A stretch of 64,000 bases of DNA from an uncultured Erysipelotrichaceae bacterium. GTDB taxonomy: Bacteria; Bacillota_I; Bacilli_A; RF39; UBA660. Position numbers and translations under genes: made by a program. This document shows, piece after piece, positions 41,645-50,930 of the stretch. Positions within the stretch are counted from its first letter, which is position 1; every line of letters starts with the position of its first letter. Location: assembly GCA_902785135.1 (NCBI GenBank), contig CACZXL010000001.1:128109-192108 (forward strand), written 5' to 3'. The notes below the pieces were generated by a model, which was not told where the DNA came from, did no database searches, and saw only the letters and a program-made list of their open reading frames with translations.

Positions 41645-42863
41645 TATTATTGATTTAGTTAATAAATGTGAACAAGAATGCAAAGATGTTTTTAATGAAA
41701 TAGATAAGGTTTGTGAAATTAATTCTAAAAAAGTATTAAATGCTTTTCAAAAGAATAAATTATCAGAAAATCATTTTAATTCAACAACAGGATATGGATA
41801 TAATGATATAGGAAGAGATGTTATTGAAGATATATATAAAGATATATTTGAAACAGAATCTGCATTAGTAAGATCACAATTTATATCTGGATCTCATGCA
41901 TTAACAGTGGCATTATTTTCATTATTAAGACCTGGAGATCTTCTTCTAAGTATATCTGGTTTACCTTATGATACACTTCATGAAGTAATTGGTATTAAAG
42001 ATAATCCTAGTTCACTTAAGAGTTTTGGAATTAATTATGACCAAATAGATTTGGTAGATAATGATTTTGATTATAAAAAAATAGAAGAATATATTAAAAA
42101 GAATAAGGTTAAAGTTATAGAGATACAAAGATCAAAGGGCTATTCCACAAGAAAAAGTATAACAATAGATAAGGTAGATAAAGTAACTAAACTAATTAGA
42201 TCTATTGATAAAGATATTATTATAATGGTTGATAATTGTTACTCAGAATTTGTTACAGATAAAGAAGTTACTTCTTGTGATATAGATATCGCTGTAGGTT
42301 CTTTAATAAAGAATTTAGGTGCTGGTATCGCTCCTAATGGTGCATATATAGTAGGAAAGAAAAAATATATAGAACTTGCAGGAGAAAGATTAACTTTACC
42401 TGGAGAAGGATTAGAAGTAGGGCCTACATTAGGTATAAATAAGTCTATATTACAAGGTTTATTCTTCGCTCCATCAGTAGTCGCATCATCATTAAAGACT
42501 GCTGTATTAACTAGTAAAGTAATGGAAGAATTAGGATATGAAGTAGAACCTAGATATAATGACAAAAGAGCAGATATAGTTCAAAATATAGTATTTAAGG
42601 ATAAAGATAAATTAATTAAATACGTTGCGGGCATTCAAAAAGGATCACCAGTAGATAGCTTCGTAGACTGCATCCCTTGGGATATGCCTGGTTATGATGA
42701 TCAAGTAATAATGGCAAGCGGTAGTTTTACACAGGGTTCTTCAATAGAATTCTCTTGTGATGCACCTATAAGAGAACCATTTATTGCGTATCAACAAGGA
42801 TCACTTACATATGAATATGGTAAGTTAGGTTTAATAAGAGCGATTGAAGAATTGCTTAGTTAG
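41637..42863 (+). CDS. PLP-dependent enzyme, methionine gamma-lyase/YnbB (aluminium-resistance) family
   Basis: 408 residues from the ATG at 41637 with GGTGGAG before it; another in-frame ATG 12 bases upstream is possible. Family segments are FNSTTGYGYNDIGRDVIEDIY, RSQFISGSHALTVALFSLLRPGD, MVDNCYSEF with the PLP-contacting Asp, and GSLIKNLGAGIAPNGAYIVGK with the Schiff-base Lys. This is the YnbB group of fold-type I enzymes, labelled methionine gamma-lyase or aluminium-resistance protein in databases, with no settled physiological reaction. Coupled to the upstream SDR. Confidence 0.88.
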   Translation: MLNIIDLVNKCEQECKDVFNEIDKVCEINSKKVLNAFQKNKLSENHFNSTTGYGYNDIGRDVIEDIYKDIFETESALVRSQFISGSHALTVALFSLLRPGDLLLSISGLPYDTLHEVIGIKDNPSSLKSFGINYDQIDLVDNDFDYKKIEEYIKKNKVKVIEIQRSKGYSTRKSITIDKVDKVTKLIRSIDKDIIIMVDNCYSEFVTDKEVTSCDIDIAVGSLIKNLGAGIAPNGAYIVGKKKYIELAGERLTLPGEGLEVGPTLGINKSILQGLFFAPSVVASSLKTAVLTSKVMEELGYEVEPRYNDKRADIVQNIVFKDKDKLIKYVAGIQKGSPVDSFVDCIPWDMPGYDDQVIMASGSFTQGSSIEFSCDAPIREPFIAYQQGSLTYEYGKLGLIRAIEELLS

Positions 42864-42874
42864 GGGGAAATAAT

Positions 42875-43744
42875 ATGGGAAATAGTATAAATGAAATAGG
42901 TATTAATGCTTTTATAAGAGAACATATAAAGAAGAATAATAAAAGTGGTCTAAATTTAGGTGATATATCTATAGTAGAATATAATTTAAACTATTATAAT
43001 TCTATTAACAAAGCATTGAATTTCAAAACAAAAGAAGATATTATTATATTTAATACAATATATTCAATTGCGTATTTAGATTCATATAAGATATTATCAA
43101 ATCTTGTTAAAAAGAATTTGGCAACAGAACACGATATAATAAAATATAATGAATTATCGGCTATAAGTAATCCAGAAGAACTTAGAAAGTATTATTTACA
43201 AAATCCAGAAAAAATATTATACGGAATAGATTCAGTACGCGATTTCAGTGAAATGACTGGTATTAATAAGATAAGTATAGTTAAAAATTTAACAAGAGAA
43301 GAAAATGACCGTCTTAATAACGTATCACCATTACACCAAAACGATCTAGATAAATATGATAAAACAATTGATAAAGAAGATTTATATAAGTTTTATAGTA
43401 ATTATAAGGTTCATCTTAATAAAAAGAGTGAAATAGATAGTAAAAAAGCAGTAACTGTGATGGTAACTAACTTTTTAAAGGATATATATTTTACAGAACC
43501 AACAGAAACTGAAGAATTAATAGACTCTATATCTAGAGATGTTTTTAGTCATTTAGATAGTTATAAAAAAACTGTTCCAGAATGTGCAACAGTATTTGAT
43601 AGTTTAACAAAGTTATACGAAAAAGAAGAAAAATTTAGTCTAATGTGTCTAAGAGACTTAGATATTTTAGAAATAGTTTTAGGCTCATATTTTTCAATGA
43701 AAGATTTTAAGATTATTAAGGGAAAGACTTATGAAAAGCAATAA
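42875..43744 (+). CDS. Hypothetical protein
   Basis: 289 residues, soluble, largely helical, with no recognisable motif or signal sequence. Preceded by GGGGGA and only 11 bases after the PLP-enzyme stop, so it is probably in the same transcript. Its last 14 bases overlap the next small gene. Function unknown. Confidence 0.68.
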   Translation: MGNSINEIGINAFIREHIKKNNKSGLNLGDISIVEYNLNYYNSINKALNFKTKEDIIIFNTIYSIAYLDSYKILSNLVKKNLATEHDIIKYNELSAISNPEELRKYYLQNPEKILYGIDSVRDFSEMTGINKISIVKNLTREENDRLNNVSPLHQNDLDKYDKTIDKEDLYKFYSNYKVHLNKKSEIDSKKAVTVMVTNFLKDIYFTEPTETEELIDSISRDVFSHLDSYKKTVPECATVFDSLTKLYEKEEKFSLMCLRDLDILEIVLGSYFSMKDFKIIKGKTYEKQ

Positions 43745-43994
43745 TGAAATTGATAATATTATAATGGAAACTCATAAGAATATGAGTATGAATAAAATTA
43801 ATGATAGATTATATCTATCTAATAATCAAATAGATATTCTTAATAGATATAGTATAGAGTATAAAAGTAAATCTATTGAAGAATTAATGTTTGAATTAGA
43901 TGAAATATTAAATGATACGCCAGATTATGATGATTTAGAAAAATTATCTTTAGAATTAGCAGAGTTTAATTATTATTACAACACAAAAAAATAG
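43731..43994 (+). CDS. Hypothetical small acidic protein
   Basis: 87 residues, helical and acidic (ELMFELDEILNDTPDYDDLEKLSLELAEF cut short here in meaning: one long amphipathic acidic segment). It overlaps the upstream unknown gene by 14 bases, so translation is probably coupled. No homology recognised. A palindromic terminator follows. Confidence 0.62.
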   Translation: MKSNNEIDNIIMETHKNMSMNKINDRLYLSNNQIDILNRYSIEYKSKSIEELMFELDEILNDTPDYDDLEKLSLELAEFNYYYNTKK

Positions 43995-44016
43995 AAGTTT
44001 AAAACTTCTATTTTTT
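43985..44016. terminator. Bidirectional terminator
   Basis: AAAAAATAGAAGTTT-AAAACTTCTATTTTTT, shared with the convergent PBP gene. Confidence 0.85.
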
Positions 44017-47011
44017 ATTGTACTGTTACAGTTCCTGCAGCAGATGGAATAACTACTCCTTGATAAGATATAGTATAATCAATTGAGTATTTACCTGCTG
44101 CTGTAAATGTAGCTAAATCAGAATCAACTGAACAAGATCCAGCTCCTTCTATAGGAGTACATGATGCTGAAATGTTACATTTACTTGTAATATCTTTTCC
44201 GTCTTTATCAGTTACTTTTATATAATTAGATAAATTAGATAGAGTAGCTACAGAACCATCAATACTAATAGTTTTTCCTAGTTCTAATAGATTATCAGTA
44301 TCATAATCATCTGGATCAACAGATGGTTCAACTTTATTTCCGTTAGCACTAACCATATTTGAATCAGCACTTTGAGTTATTAAGTTATTTTGATACATTG
44401 CTCTAACTGTATAATTTGCATCATATGCTTTCTTTTTAAATGAATAAGTTGTACTAGTTGTAAATCCTATAGGTGTACCATTTTCAATAATTGAATATCC
44501 AAATGGACCATTACTACTTTGTAATTCAGCATATTTTTCTTCAACATGTTGTGCATATAATACACTATTCATTTTCTTGAAATAATCAAAACTTGTAGTG
44601 TTAGGTTGTTGTACTGCACCCCAACTTAATGTAACTTTTTCATCAGTTTCAGATATTTTTAAGTTCTTTGGTGCATCAATTTTATTGAATCTTTGAGAAG
44701 CAGTCGAAGGTTCAGTACCCCTCTTACAGTATTCAGTAACAATGAAGTCGCCTGGAGTGTTACTTCCTGGTTTAAGTACTGGATATGTTTCTTTTTCTAC
44801 CGACACCTTAACGACTGAGCTGGGTATCTCAAATTCTTGATTAACATTTCTATCTACTAATGAATCAACTATTTGTCTATATAATTCATTCTTTGTAACA
44901 CCGTTCATATTATAATATCCTTCTCTTAAGATATCATAACCATACCAAATAGAAATAGTTAATTCTGGTGTATAACCAGCAGTCCAAACATCGTTAACTG
45001 CTCCATATGGATAACCATATTTAGCTATTGTTTCTGAATCTAGGTTAGTAGTACCAGTTTTAGCAGCTAATCTAACACCACTAACTGTTCCACCAATATT
45101 ACCTGTTCCTTCAACAGCATATAATAATGTATCAGTAATCATATATGCAGTTGCATCAGACATTACTCTTACTTTTTTACTCTTTAAGCTTACTGTTTTA
45201 CCAGTATCTATATATTCAACTTTACTAACTGAATAAGGTTTATTAAAGTATCCTCCATTACCAAATGCAGCATATGCACCTGCAAGCTGTACTGGATTAG
45301 TACCAGTAAATGCTCCTAATGAGTGAGCTTCATGAAGTTTTCCTTCAGAATCTATTTCAGGAGTCATACCTAAGTTAGTAACAAATTCTTTAATTTTTCC
45401 ATTATCTACTGATTGGAATGCTTTAACAGCAGGGATATTTCTTGATTGTGCCAATGCTTCTTTCAATGTTATAACTCCCATATATCCACCATCCCAGTTT
45501 TTAAGTGCTGCACCACTACTATATGTATAAGGAGCATCATTAAATGGAGTAGATAAGCAGAAATTATTATATTCTATTGCTGGACCATAATCAAATAATG
45601 GTTTAGCAGTAGATCCTATTTGCTTATTAACCATAGTTGCATAGTTATATTGTCTTTCACCAGTTCTATTTCTTCCTCCACCGATAGCAAGAATTGCACC
45701 AGTTTGAGTATCTAGAACACCAACACCGGCTTGAATATAATCATCTTTCCAAGTCCATGTTTTTCCAGACATAATATCATTTAATACTCTTTGTTTACCA
45801 GTATCTAATGTAGTATATATTTTCATACCAGTAGTATATGGACTCTTACCAGTTTTTTCTTCAACTTCATCTATAACTATATCTATAAATGATTGGAATT
45901 CATTTCCGGCAACTTCTGGATTAGAAGGTCTAAGTAAAGATTTAACTGGTATAGCTTTAGCCATTTCTTCTTCTTCTTTAGTTATATAACCATGTAATCT
46001 CATTAAGTATAAAACTGTATTTCTTCTTTCTTCAGTTTCCTCTGGGAATCTATATGGATCATAAGCAGAAGGTGCTTGGAATAAACCAGCAATTATAGAA
46101 GCTTCAGATAAGTTAATATCTGATACTGATTTACCAAAGTAACTTTGACATGCTTGTTCAACACCATAAGAACCATTTCCTAGGAAAGGAGTATTAACAT
46201 AGTATTCTAATATTTCTTCTTTTGAGTAATTCTTTTCAAGTTTAAATATAGAAATATATATATCAGTAAATTTTCTTGTGATTGTTTGATCTACTGTAGT
46301 AAAGTTATTCTTAACAACTTGCATTGAAATAGTAGAACCACCACCAGCATTACCATGGTGAGTTAATTTATTAATAACTTGACCTAGCGCAGCTTTAGTA
46401 AATCTTGGTAAATCGAAACCATTATGTTGATAATATCTTGAATCTTCTGTAGCTACTATCGCATCAACCAATACTTGTGGAAGATCATCATAACTTACTT
46501 TTTTTCTCTTTTCTATACCAATTTTTGTAATTTGATTGCCATTTCTATCATAAATAATAGATGATTCTGCTCTATATAGATTATCTGGATTAAAATCTGG
46601 AGCATTAATAACTATATATATAGCAAATACAATTCCACCAATTAATCCTAATAAAATAAATAATAAACATGTATTTAAAATGAATTTAAAAAACTTACGT
46701 CTTCTTCTTCTCTTTTTCTTTTGCTTTGGTGTAAGATTTTCTTCTTTTTTACTAATCTTTTTAGTACTTGTCTTTTCTTCCTTTTTAATCCCTTTTTTCT
46801 TATTTTTCATTCTTTCATAACCTCCAGTTTTAATAAAAATTATTATTCCTGTTAACCATAATATAATAATTACTAATCCTAATAATGCACTTACAATAAA
46901 TGCAAATATTACCATAATAAATGCCAGAAAATTAATAATCATAAATAAAGGGTAGTCCTTTATATAATTAATTCCATCATTTGTTAGTTTCTTAAAATCT
47001 ATATTTTTCAT
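44015..47011 (-). CDS. pbpF: Class A penicillin-binding protein (PBP1A/1F type)
   Basis: 998 residues. Unusual N terminus: two hydrophobic helices (about 20-60), then a very basic linker (about 66-106, five consecutive Arg), then the canonical membrane anchor (about 107-134). The GT51 transglycosylase domain has catalytic Glu189 in ATEDSRYYQHNGFD and GGGSTISMQVVKN. The transpeptidase domain has Ser near 466 in GSTAKP, SRN in QSRNIPAV and KTGTT. The C-terminal about 250 residues look like Fn3/Ig-like modules. It polymerises and cross-links peptidoglycan. Its ATG overlaps the recU stop (ATGA), the recU-ponA order conserved in Bacilli. Confidence 0.93.
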   Translation of the reverse strand: MKNIDFKKLTNDGINYIKDYPLFMIINFLAFIMVIFAFIVSALLGLVIIILWLTGIIIFIKTGGYERMKNKKKGIKKEEKTSTKKISKKEENLTPKQKKKRRRRRKFFKFILNTCLLFILLGLIGGIVFAIYIVINAPDFNPDNLYRAESSIIYDRNGNQITKIGIEKRKKVSYDDLPQVLVDAIVATEDSRYYQHNGFDLPRFTKAALGQVINKLTHHGNAGGGSTISMQVVKNNFTTVDQTITRKFTDIYISIFKLEKNYSKEEILEYYVNTPFLGNGSYGVEQACQSYFGKSVSDINLSEASIIAGLFQAPSAYDPYRFPEETEERRNTVLYLMRLHGYITKEEEEMAKAIPVKSLLRPSNPEVAGNEFQSFIDIVIDEVEEKTGKSPYTTGMKIYTTLDTGKQRVLNDIMSGKTWTWKDDYIQAGVGVLDTQTGAILAIGGGRNRTGERQYNYATMVNKQIGSTAKPLFDYGPAIEYNNFCLSTPFNDAPYTYSSGAALKNWDGGYMGVITLKEALAQSRNIPAVKAFQSVDNGKIKEFVTNLGMTPEIDSEGKLHEAHSLGAFTGTNPVQLAGAYAAFGNGGYFNKPYSVSKVEYIDTGKTVSLKSKKVRVMSDATAYMITDTLLYAVEGTGNIGGTVSGVRLAAKTGTTNLDSETIAKYGYPYGAVNDVWTAGYTPELTISIWYGYDILREGYYNMNGVTKNELYRQIVDSLVDRNVNQEFEIPSSVVKVSVEKETYPVLKPGSNTPGDFIVTEYCKRGTEPSTASQRFNKIDAPKNLKISETDEKVTLSWGAVQQPNTTSFDYFKKMNSVLYAQHVEEKYAELQSSNGPFGYSIIENGTPIGFTTSTTYSFKKKAYDANYTVRAMYQNNLITQSADSNMVSANGNKVEPSVDPDDYDTDNLLELGKTISIDGSVATLSNLSNYIKVTDKDGKDITSKCNISASCTPIEGAGSCSVDSDLATFTAAGKYSIDYTISYQGVVIPSAAGTVTVQ

Positions 47012-47577
47012 AGTTCATCTCCTATATAATTATCTAATATTTTTATATAATCTATTATTGGATTATAACCATCCTTTAATAAATAGCCTTTTTCTTCAAT
47101 ATATGTAAGTGGTATAGATTTTCTATCATTATTATTAATATAACTAATAAAATCTTTAGTAAATATCAAAAATGTTTTTCCTATTGTCGTAAATCTTATT
47201 ATTAAAAAAGAAATACCTCCATGCTCCAAAACTTTTTTTAAATGAACAATTTGGTGCTTATGAATATTATTTAAAGTAAATGATGTCTTTGATTTTGTTT
47301 CTTTAGCTTCAAAGTCTATATATTTACCTTTATAGATTCCATTATAATCAGTAGTAGAAGGCACTTCATAATAAGCCTCTGTTATTCTAGTGTTAATTCT
47401 CTTATTGTAATCAACTTTTACTACCTTTATTGGTGTAGGTTTTTTATATATAAGTGCTATATCATTATCTAAATAATATTTATTTGATGCATTTATATCA
47501 CTTTCTAAAGTCATACCTCTTTTACTATAATTTATAAAAGAACTTTGACTATTTTCTTTTTTATTGGGATAGTTCAT
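47008..47577 (-). CDS. recU: RecU Holliday-junction resolvase
   Basis: 189 residues. NYSKRGMTLESDINASNKYY is the typical RecU N-terminal helix. The nuclease core shows STTDYNGIYKGKYIDFEAKET (catalytic Asp, Glu and Lys) and HKHQIVHLKKV. It cleaves four-way junctions made by RecA and RuvAB and aids chromosome segregation. It forms a coupled operon with the class A PBP, linking recombination and wall synthesis, as in Bacillus subtilis recU-ponA. Confidence 0.93.
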   Translation of the reverse strand: MNYPNKKENSQSSFINYSKRGMTLESDINASNKYYLDNDIALIYKKPTPIKVVKVDYNKRINTRITEAYYEVPSTTDYNGIYKGKYIDFEAKETKSKTSFTLNNIHKHQIVHLKKVLEHGGISFLIIRFTTIGKTFLIFTKDFISYINNNDRKSIPLTYIEEKGYLLKDGYNPIIDYIKILDNYIGDEL

Positions 47578-47737
47578 ATTACCACCTATATAATTATACT
47601 ATAATTTTTCAATTTTTAATAGATTAATATTCAAAAAAAATATTAAAATTTGTTTAGTTTTTTCTAATAATAAAAAGTATTGTCGAAACTGATGATTAGA
47701 TTTCCTTTTAACTATAAAATATAAATAAGGAGGAAAA

Positions 47738-47851
47738 ATGAACAATTTATATCTTATTTATGTTTTAAATAATATGATTGATGAAGTAACAAATACAAAG
47801 TTAGATTTAAATTCAAAATTATGTAAAACTAGTAAAACGATAGTAAATTGA
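47738..47851 (+). CDS. Possible 37-residue small protein
   Basis: ATG with an ideal AAGGAGG site at 47727-47733. The ORF of 37 codons starts MNNLYLIYVLNNMIDEVTN and ends at a TGA that overlaps the -35 of the gpsB promoter. The N terminus is hydrophobic. No family is known. The strong ribosome site is the main support; it may also be a leftover fragment. Confidence 0.35.
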   Translation: MNNLYLIYVLNNMIDEVTNTKLDLNSKLCKTSKTIVN

Positions 47852-47876
47852 CAAAGACTGTATTTCTTTTTATAAT
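47848..47876 (+). promoter_or_regulatory. Promoter of gpsB-rnpB
   Basis: TTGACA (47848-47853), exactly 17 bases, TATAAT (47871-47876); GGTGAT of gpsB begins 9 bases later. Confidence 0.85.
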
Positions 47877-47894
47877 TATTTATAGGTGATTTAT

Positions 47895-48215
47895 GTGAAG
47901 AATGAAATAGTATTAAGTTCAGATACATTATTAAATTGGGATTTTAAACTTGATGCAAGGGGTTACAGACCACAAGAAGTTGATAAGGTTCTTGATATTG
48001 TAATAAATGATTACAAAACTTTTGCAAAAAAAGAAAAAGAATATCAAGAAAGAATTGATGAATTAAATAAGCAAATATTAGATTTAAAACATCAATTAAG
48101 AAGTGCCAATGAAAATATGGCAATTTATAAATCAAGTGAAAAAGAGATAACAAATATTGATTTAATAAAAAGAGTATCTCAACTAGAAAAAATTATATAT
48201 GGAAAAGATGAATAA
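47895..48215 (+). CDS. gpsB: GpsB, DivIVA-family cell-division regulator
   Basis: 106 residues from a GTG at 47895, 4 bases after GGTGAT. The N-terminal DivIVA-like membrane-binding domain shows LLNWDFKLDARGYRPQEVDKVLDIV, then a coiled coil (about 45-75), then the short GpsB C-terminal trimerisation helix ending IDLIKRVSQLEKIIYG. It shuttles class A PBPs between septum and side wall, which fits a PBP1-recU operon just upstream on the other strand. The rnpB gene follows directly, as in other Bacilli. Confidence 0.9.
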   Translation: MKNEIVLSSDTLLNWDFKLDARGYRPQEVDKVLDIVINDYKTFAKKEKEYQERIDELNKQILDLKHQLRSANENMAIYKSSEKEITNIDLIKRVSQLEKIIYGKDE

Positions 48216-48563
48216 TAATTTTTAGGTAAACGCTGCATTTTAAATGTAATGTAGAGGAAAGTCCAGGCTCACACTGATCTGCGATGACAGTAGTGTTTGT
48301 GTATAGGGAATAAATAACCTATAGTAGCTTTGCTAACGGCGAAAAGAGTCCTAAGGGAAACTATGGATAATTTTCATAAAGTGCCACAGAGACGATTTTT
48401 CTTGAAAAAGAAAACTGAAACGTTGGTAAACCCCACAAGTGAGAAACCCAAAATATGGTAGGGGAACTCTCAAATAGGAATTGAACTAAATGAGAGATGA
48501 GTAATCATAGATAAATGTTTACCGCCGGTAACGGTACAGAACTTGGCTTATTAAAATTATTAT
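48214..48563 (+). ncRNA. rnpB: RNase P RNA
   Basis: About 350 bases. Conserved elements are GAGGAAAGTCCAGGCTC (near 48251), AACGGCGAAAAGAG, GCCACAGAGACGA (near 48383), GGTAAACCCCACAAG (near 48423) and the 3' P4 strand ACAGAACTTGGCTTA (near 48536). The ends AATAATTTTTA and TAAAATTATT pair to close the molecule. Position right after gpsB is the usual Bacilli synteny. The catalytic RNA trims 5' leaders of pre-tRNAs. The 5' end slightly overlaps the gpsB stop region. Confidence 0.93.
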
Positions 48564-48588
48564 TTTTTTATGTTTAAGGAGTGAAAAA

Positions 48589-49074
48589 ATGAAAGATATA
48601 GGTTTAATTTTAAAAACAACACGTGAAAAAACTGGTATATCTATTGAAGAAGCTGCTGAAGATATAAACTATAAAGTTTCTCAATTAGAAGATATAGAAA
48701 ATGGAAATTATAAGAATTTTAAAGATAAATTTGTATTAAAAACTATTGTAAGTGATTATTCTAAGTATTTAGGATTAGATGTTGAAGAAATTATTGATCA
48801 ATTTAATGATTTTGTTTTTGAATCAACATCAAAAATACCATTAGATGATATCGCTAAAGCAAGCAAAATAAAGGAAAAACATGAAGATGTAAAAATAGCT
48901 TCTCCATATACAGCAACTGAAGAAAAGAATAAAGTGCCAAAATATGTATATGTAGTATTAATTTTATTATTATTAGTAGCAGTAATTATATTTTTATATT
49001 TCCAATTAAAGCCAAAGGCTAACGAATCATTTAATATAAGTTATATAGGAGAAACATATGAAGAAAGAATTTAA
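48589..49074 (+). CDS. rodZ: RodZ-like membrane protein with N-terminal HTH
   Basis: 161 residues. HTH_25-type domain at 1-70 (MKDIGLILKTTREKTGISIEEAAEDI then YKVSQLEDIENGN), linker, one membrane helix at about 117-139, and a very short outer tail, so the extracytoplasmic domain of full-length RodZ is missing. In Bacillus subtilis the homologue YmfM lies in the same place before pgsA. RodZ links MreB filaments to the wall-elongation machine. AAGGAG before the ATG; overlaps pgsA by 17 bases. Confidence 0.82.
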   Translation: MKDIGLILKTTREKTGISIEEAAEDINYKVSQLEDIENGNYKNFKDKFVLKTIVSDYSKYLGLDVEEIIDQFNDFVFESTSKIPLDDIAKASKIKEKHEDVKIASPYTATEEKNKVPKYVYVVLILLLLVAVIIFLYFQLKPKANESFNISYIGETYEERI

Positions 49075-49669
49075 TAAGAATATACCAAATTATTTAACTA
49101 TAGCAAGATTAGTTTTATCTGTAATAGTAATTATTTTCTTATTATTTCCATTTGATATGATTAATGTTAGTTTTCCAAAATATTTAATAAATGGAACAGT
49201 AATGTTAGATGTTAAAATGCTAATAGCCGCAATAATATTTGTTATAGCATCAGTAACTGATTTCTTTGATGGAAGACTGGCAAGAAAGTATAATGCAGTA
49301 TCAGATTTTGGAAAAGTAATGGATGCAATTGCAGATAAAGTGTTAGTAAATAGTATATTAATAATATTATCAGGTTTAGGTTATATTTCACCAATAATTC
49401 CTGTAGTAATTATTTTAAGAGATACAGTTGTAAACACTATAAAAATGGTAGCAGGAGAACATGGAGATGTGGTTGCTGCTATAAAAACAGGAAAATTTAA
49501 AACAGCATTTTTAATGATAGGTGTAACTTTAAAACTAATAGGAAATTTCCCAGCAGGATTATATAACATAGCGTTAGATGATTTCTTCTTAATTACAGCT
49601 ACTGTTTTATCATTAGTATCAGGATTTGAATACTTTAACATTTATAAAAAATATTTTATGAATAGCTAA
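49058..49669 (+). CDS. pgsA: CDP-diacylglycerol-glycerol-3-phosphate 3-phosphatidyltransferase
   Basis: 203 residues with four or more membrane helices. The CDP-alcohol phosphotransferase motif DG-x2-AR-x8-G-x3-D-x3-D reads DGRLARKYNAVSDFGKVMDA, followed by IADK. It makes phosphatidylglycerol-phosphate, the first committed step to PG and cardiolipin. NYLTIARLVLS at the N terminus is typical. Overlaps the rodZ-like gene; recA follows after 160 bases with its own promoter. The cinA gene found between them in B. subtilis is absent. Confidence 0.93.
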   Translation: MKKEFNKNIPNYLTIARLVLSVIVIIFLLFPFDMINVSFPKYLINGTVMLDVKMLIAAIIFVIASVTDFFDGRLARKYNAVSDFGKVMDAIADKVLVNSILIILSGLGYISPIIPVVIILRDTVVNTIKMVAGEHGDVVAAIKTGKFKTAFLMIGVTLKLIGNFPAGLYNIALDDFFLITATVLSLVSGFEYFNIYKKYFMNS

Positions 49670-49746
49670 TTTAGAAAGAATTTTTGTAATAAAATTCTTT
49701 TTTCTATTAAGTAAAATAAGGGATTTTACATAATATTTTTAAAAAA

Positions 49747-49760
49747 CAAACAAATGTTTG
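49747..49760. promoter_or_regulatory. LexA/DinR-like operator candidate upstream of recA
   Basis: CAAAC-AAAT-GTTTG, an inverted repeat 9 bases before the -35 of recA. It resembles the Gram-positive SOS box CGAAC-N4-GTTCG with G/C changed to A/T in each half-site. Confidence 0.5.
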
Positions 49761-49768
49761 AAAAGTAC

Positions 49769-49797
49769 TTGCAATTCTTTTTTTTATGTATTATAAT
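49769..49797 (+). promoter_or_regulatory. recA promoter
   Basis: TTGCAA (49769-49774), 17 bases ending TATGTAT, TATAAT (49792-49797); AGGAGG of recA follows at 49814. Confidence 0.82.
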
Positions 49798-49829
49798 GTT
49801 ATTGTATTCAGTTAGGAGGAAAACAAAAA

Positions 49830-50861
49830 ATGGCAAAAGTTAATGAAACAAACGATAAAGATAAAATATTATCTCAAGTATTAACAGATATTGAAAAACA
49901 ATTTGGTAAAGGAGCGATAATGAAGTTAGGTAGTGAATCACATTTAGAAGTAGATTCAGTATCTAGTGGATCATTATCTTTAGATATAGCTTTAGGAATA
50001 GGTGGTTATCCAAAAGGCAGAATTATAGAAATATATGGACCAGAATCAAGTGGTAAAACTACTTTTGCATTACACGCAATTGCAGAAGTACAAAAAACTG
50101 GAGGAAGGGCAGCTTTTATTGATGCTGAACATGCTTTAGATCCAGTTTATGCCAAAAATTTAGGAGTAAATATAGATGAGTTATTATTATCTCAACCAGA
50201 TACAGGTGAGCAAGCATTAGAAATATGTGATGCATTAGTAAAAAGTGGAGCTATTAATATAGTTGTAATCGATTCAGTAGCTGCATTAGTTCCACAAGCA
50301 GAAATTGAAGGTGAAATGGGAGATAACCATGTAGGTTTACAAGCTAGACTAATGTCACAAGCATTAAGAAAATTATCAGGAACAATAAGCAAAACAAATA
50401 CAATTGCAATATTTATTAACCAATTAAGAGAAAAAGTAGGAGTATTATTTGGTAATCCTGAGACAACTACAGGAGGAAGAGCATTAAAGTTCTATTCATC
50501 AATAAGAATGGATGTAAGAAGAGCAGAAGCTATTAAAGTAGGAGAAAATGTCGTTGGAAGTTTCACTAAAGTAAAAATTGTTAAGAATAAAGTTGCTCCT
50601 CCATTCAAAGCTGCGACTATTGAAATAATGTATGGTACTGGTATAAGTAAAGAAGGAGAAATAGTTGATATAGCTGTTGAAGATGGTCTTATTGAAAAAA
50701 GTGGATCATGGTATTCATATAATGGAGAAAAAATTGGCCAAGGAAGAGAAACAGTTAAAGCTTTATTAAAAGAAAACAAGAAATTAGCAACAGAATTAGA
50801 AAATAAGATTAGAGAAAATCATAATTTAAAAACAAAAAACGATGAAAAAGAAACAAAATAA
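49830..50861 (+). CDS. recA: RecA recombinase
   Basis: 343 residues. Walker [17 protein letters not shown], Walker [21 protein letters not shown], loop L2 region [15 protein letters not shown] and the acidic/charged C terminus are all intact. It forms filaments on single-stranded DNA for homologous recombination and triggers LexA self-cleavage. It has a strong promoter with an SOS-box-like palindrome just upstream, suggesting damage induction. Place in the rodZ-pgsA-recA-rny order is conserved among Bacilli. Terminator overlaps the end. Confidence 0.97.
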   Translation: MAKVNETNDKDKILSQVLTDIEKQFGKGAIMKLGSESHLEVDSVSSGSLSLDIALGIGGYPKGRIIEIYGPESSGKTTFALHAIAEVQKTGGRAAFIDAEHALDPVYAKNLGVNIDELLLSQPDTGEQALEICDALVKSGAINIVVIDSVAALVPQAEIEGEMGDNHVGLQARLMSQALRKLSGTISKTNTIAIFINQLREKVGVLFGNPETTTGGRALKFYSSIRMDVRRAEAIKVGENVVGSFTKVKIVKNKVAPPFKAATIEIMYGTGISKEGEIVDIAVEDGLIEKSGSWYSYNGEKIGQGRETVKALLKENKKLATELENKIRENHNLKTKNDEKETK

Positions 50862-50878
50862 TGTTTCTTTTTTTTCTT
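50847..50878 (+). terminator. recA terminator
   Basis: AAAGAAACA and TGTTTCTTT arms followed by T. Confidence 0.8.
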
Positions 50879-50930
50879 TTATTTATCTTATATAAGTGGT
50901 ATAATTTTATTGTGAAATAGGAGAAGTATT

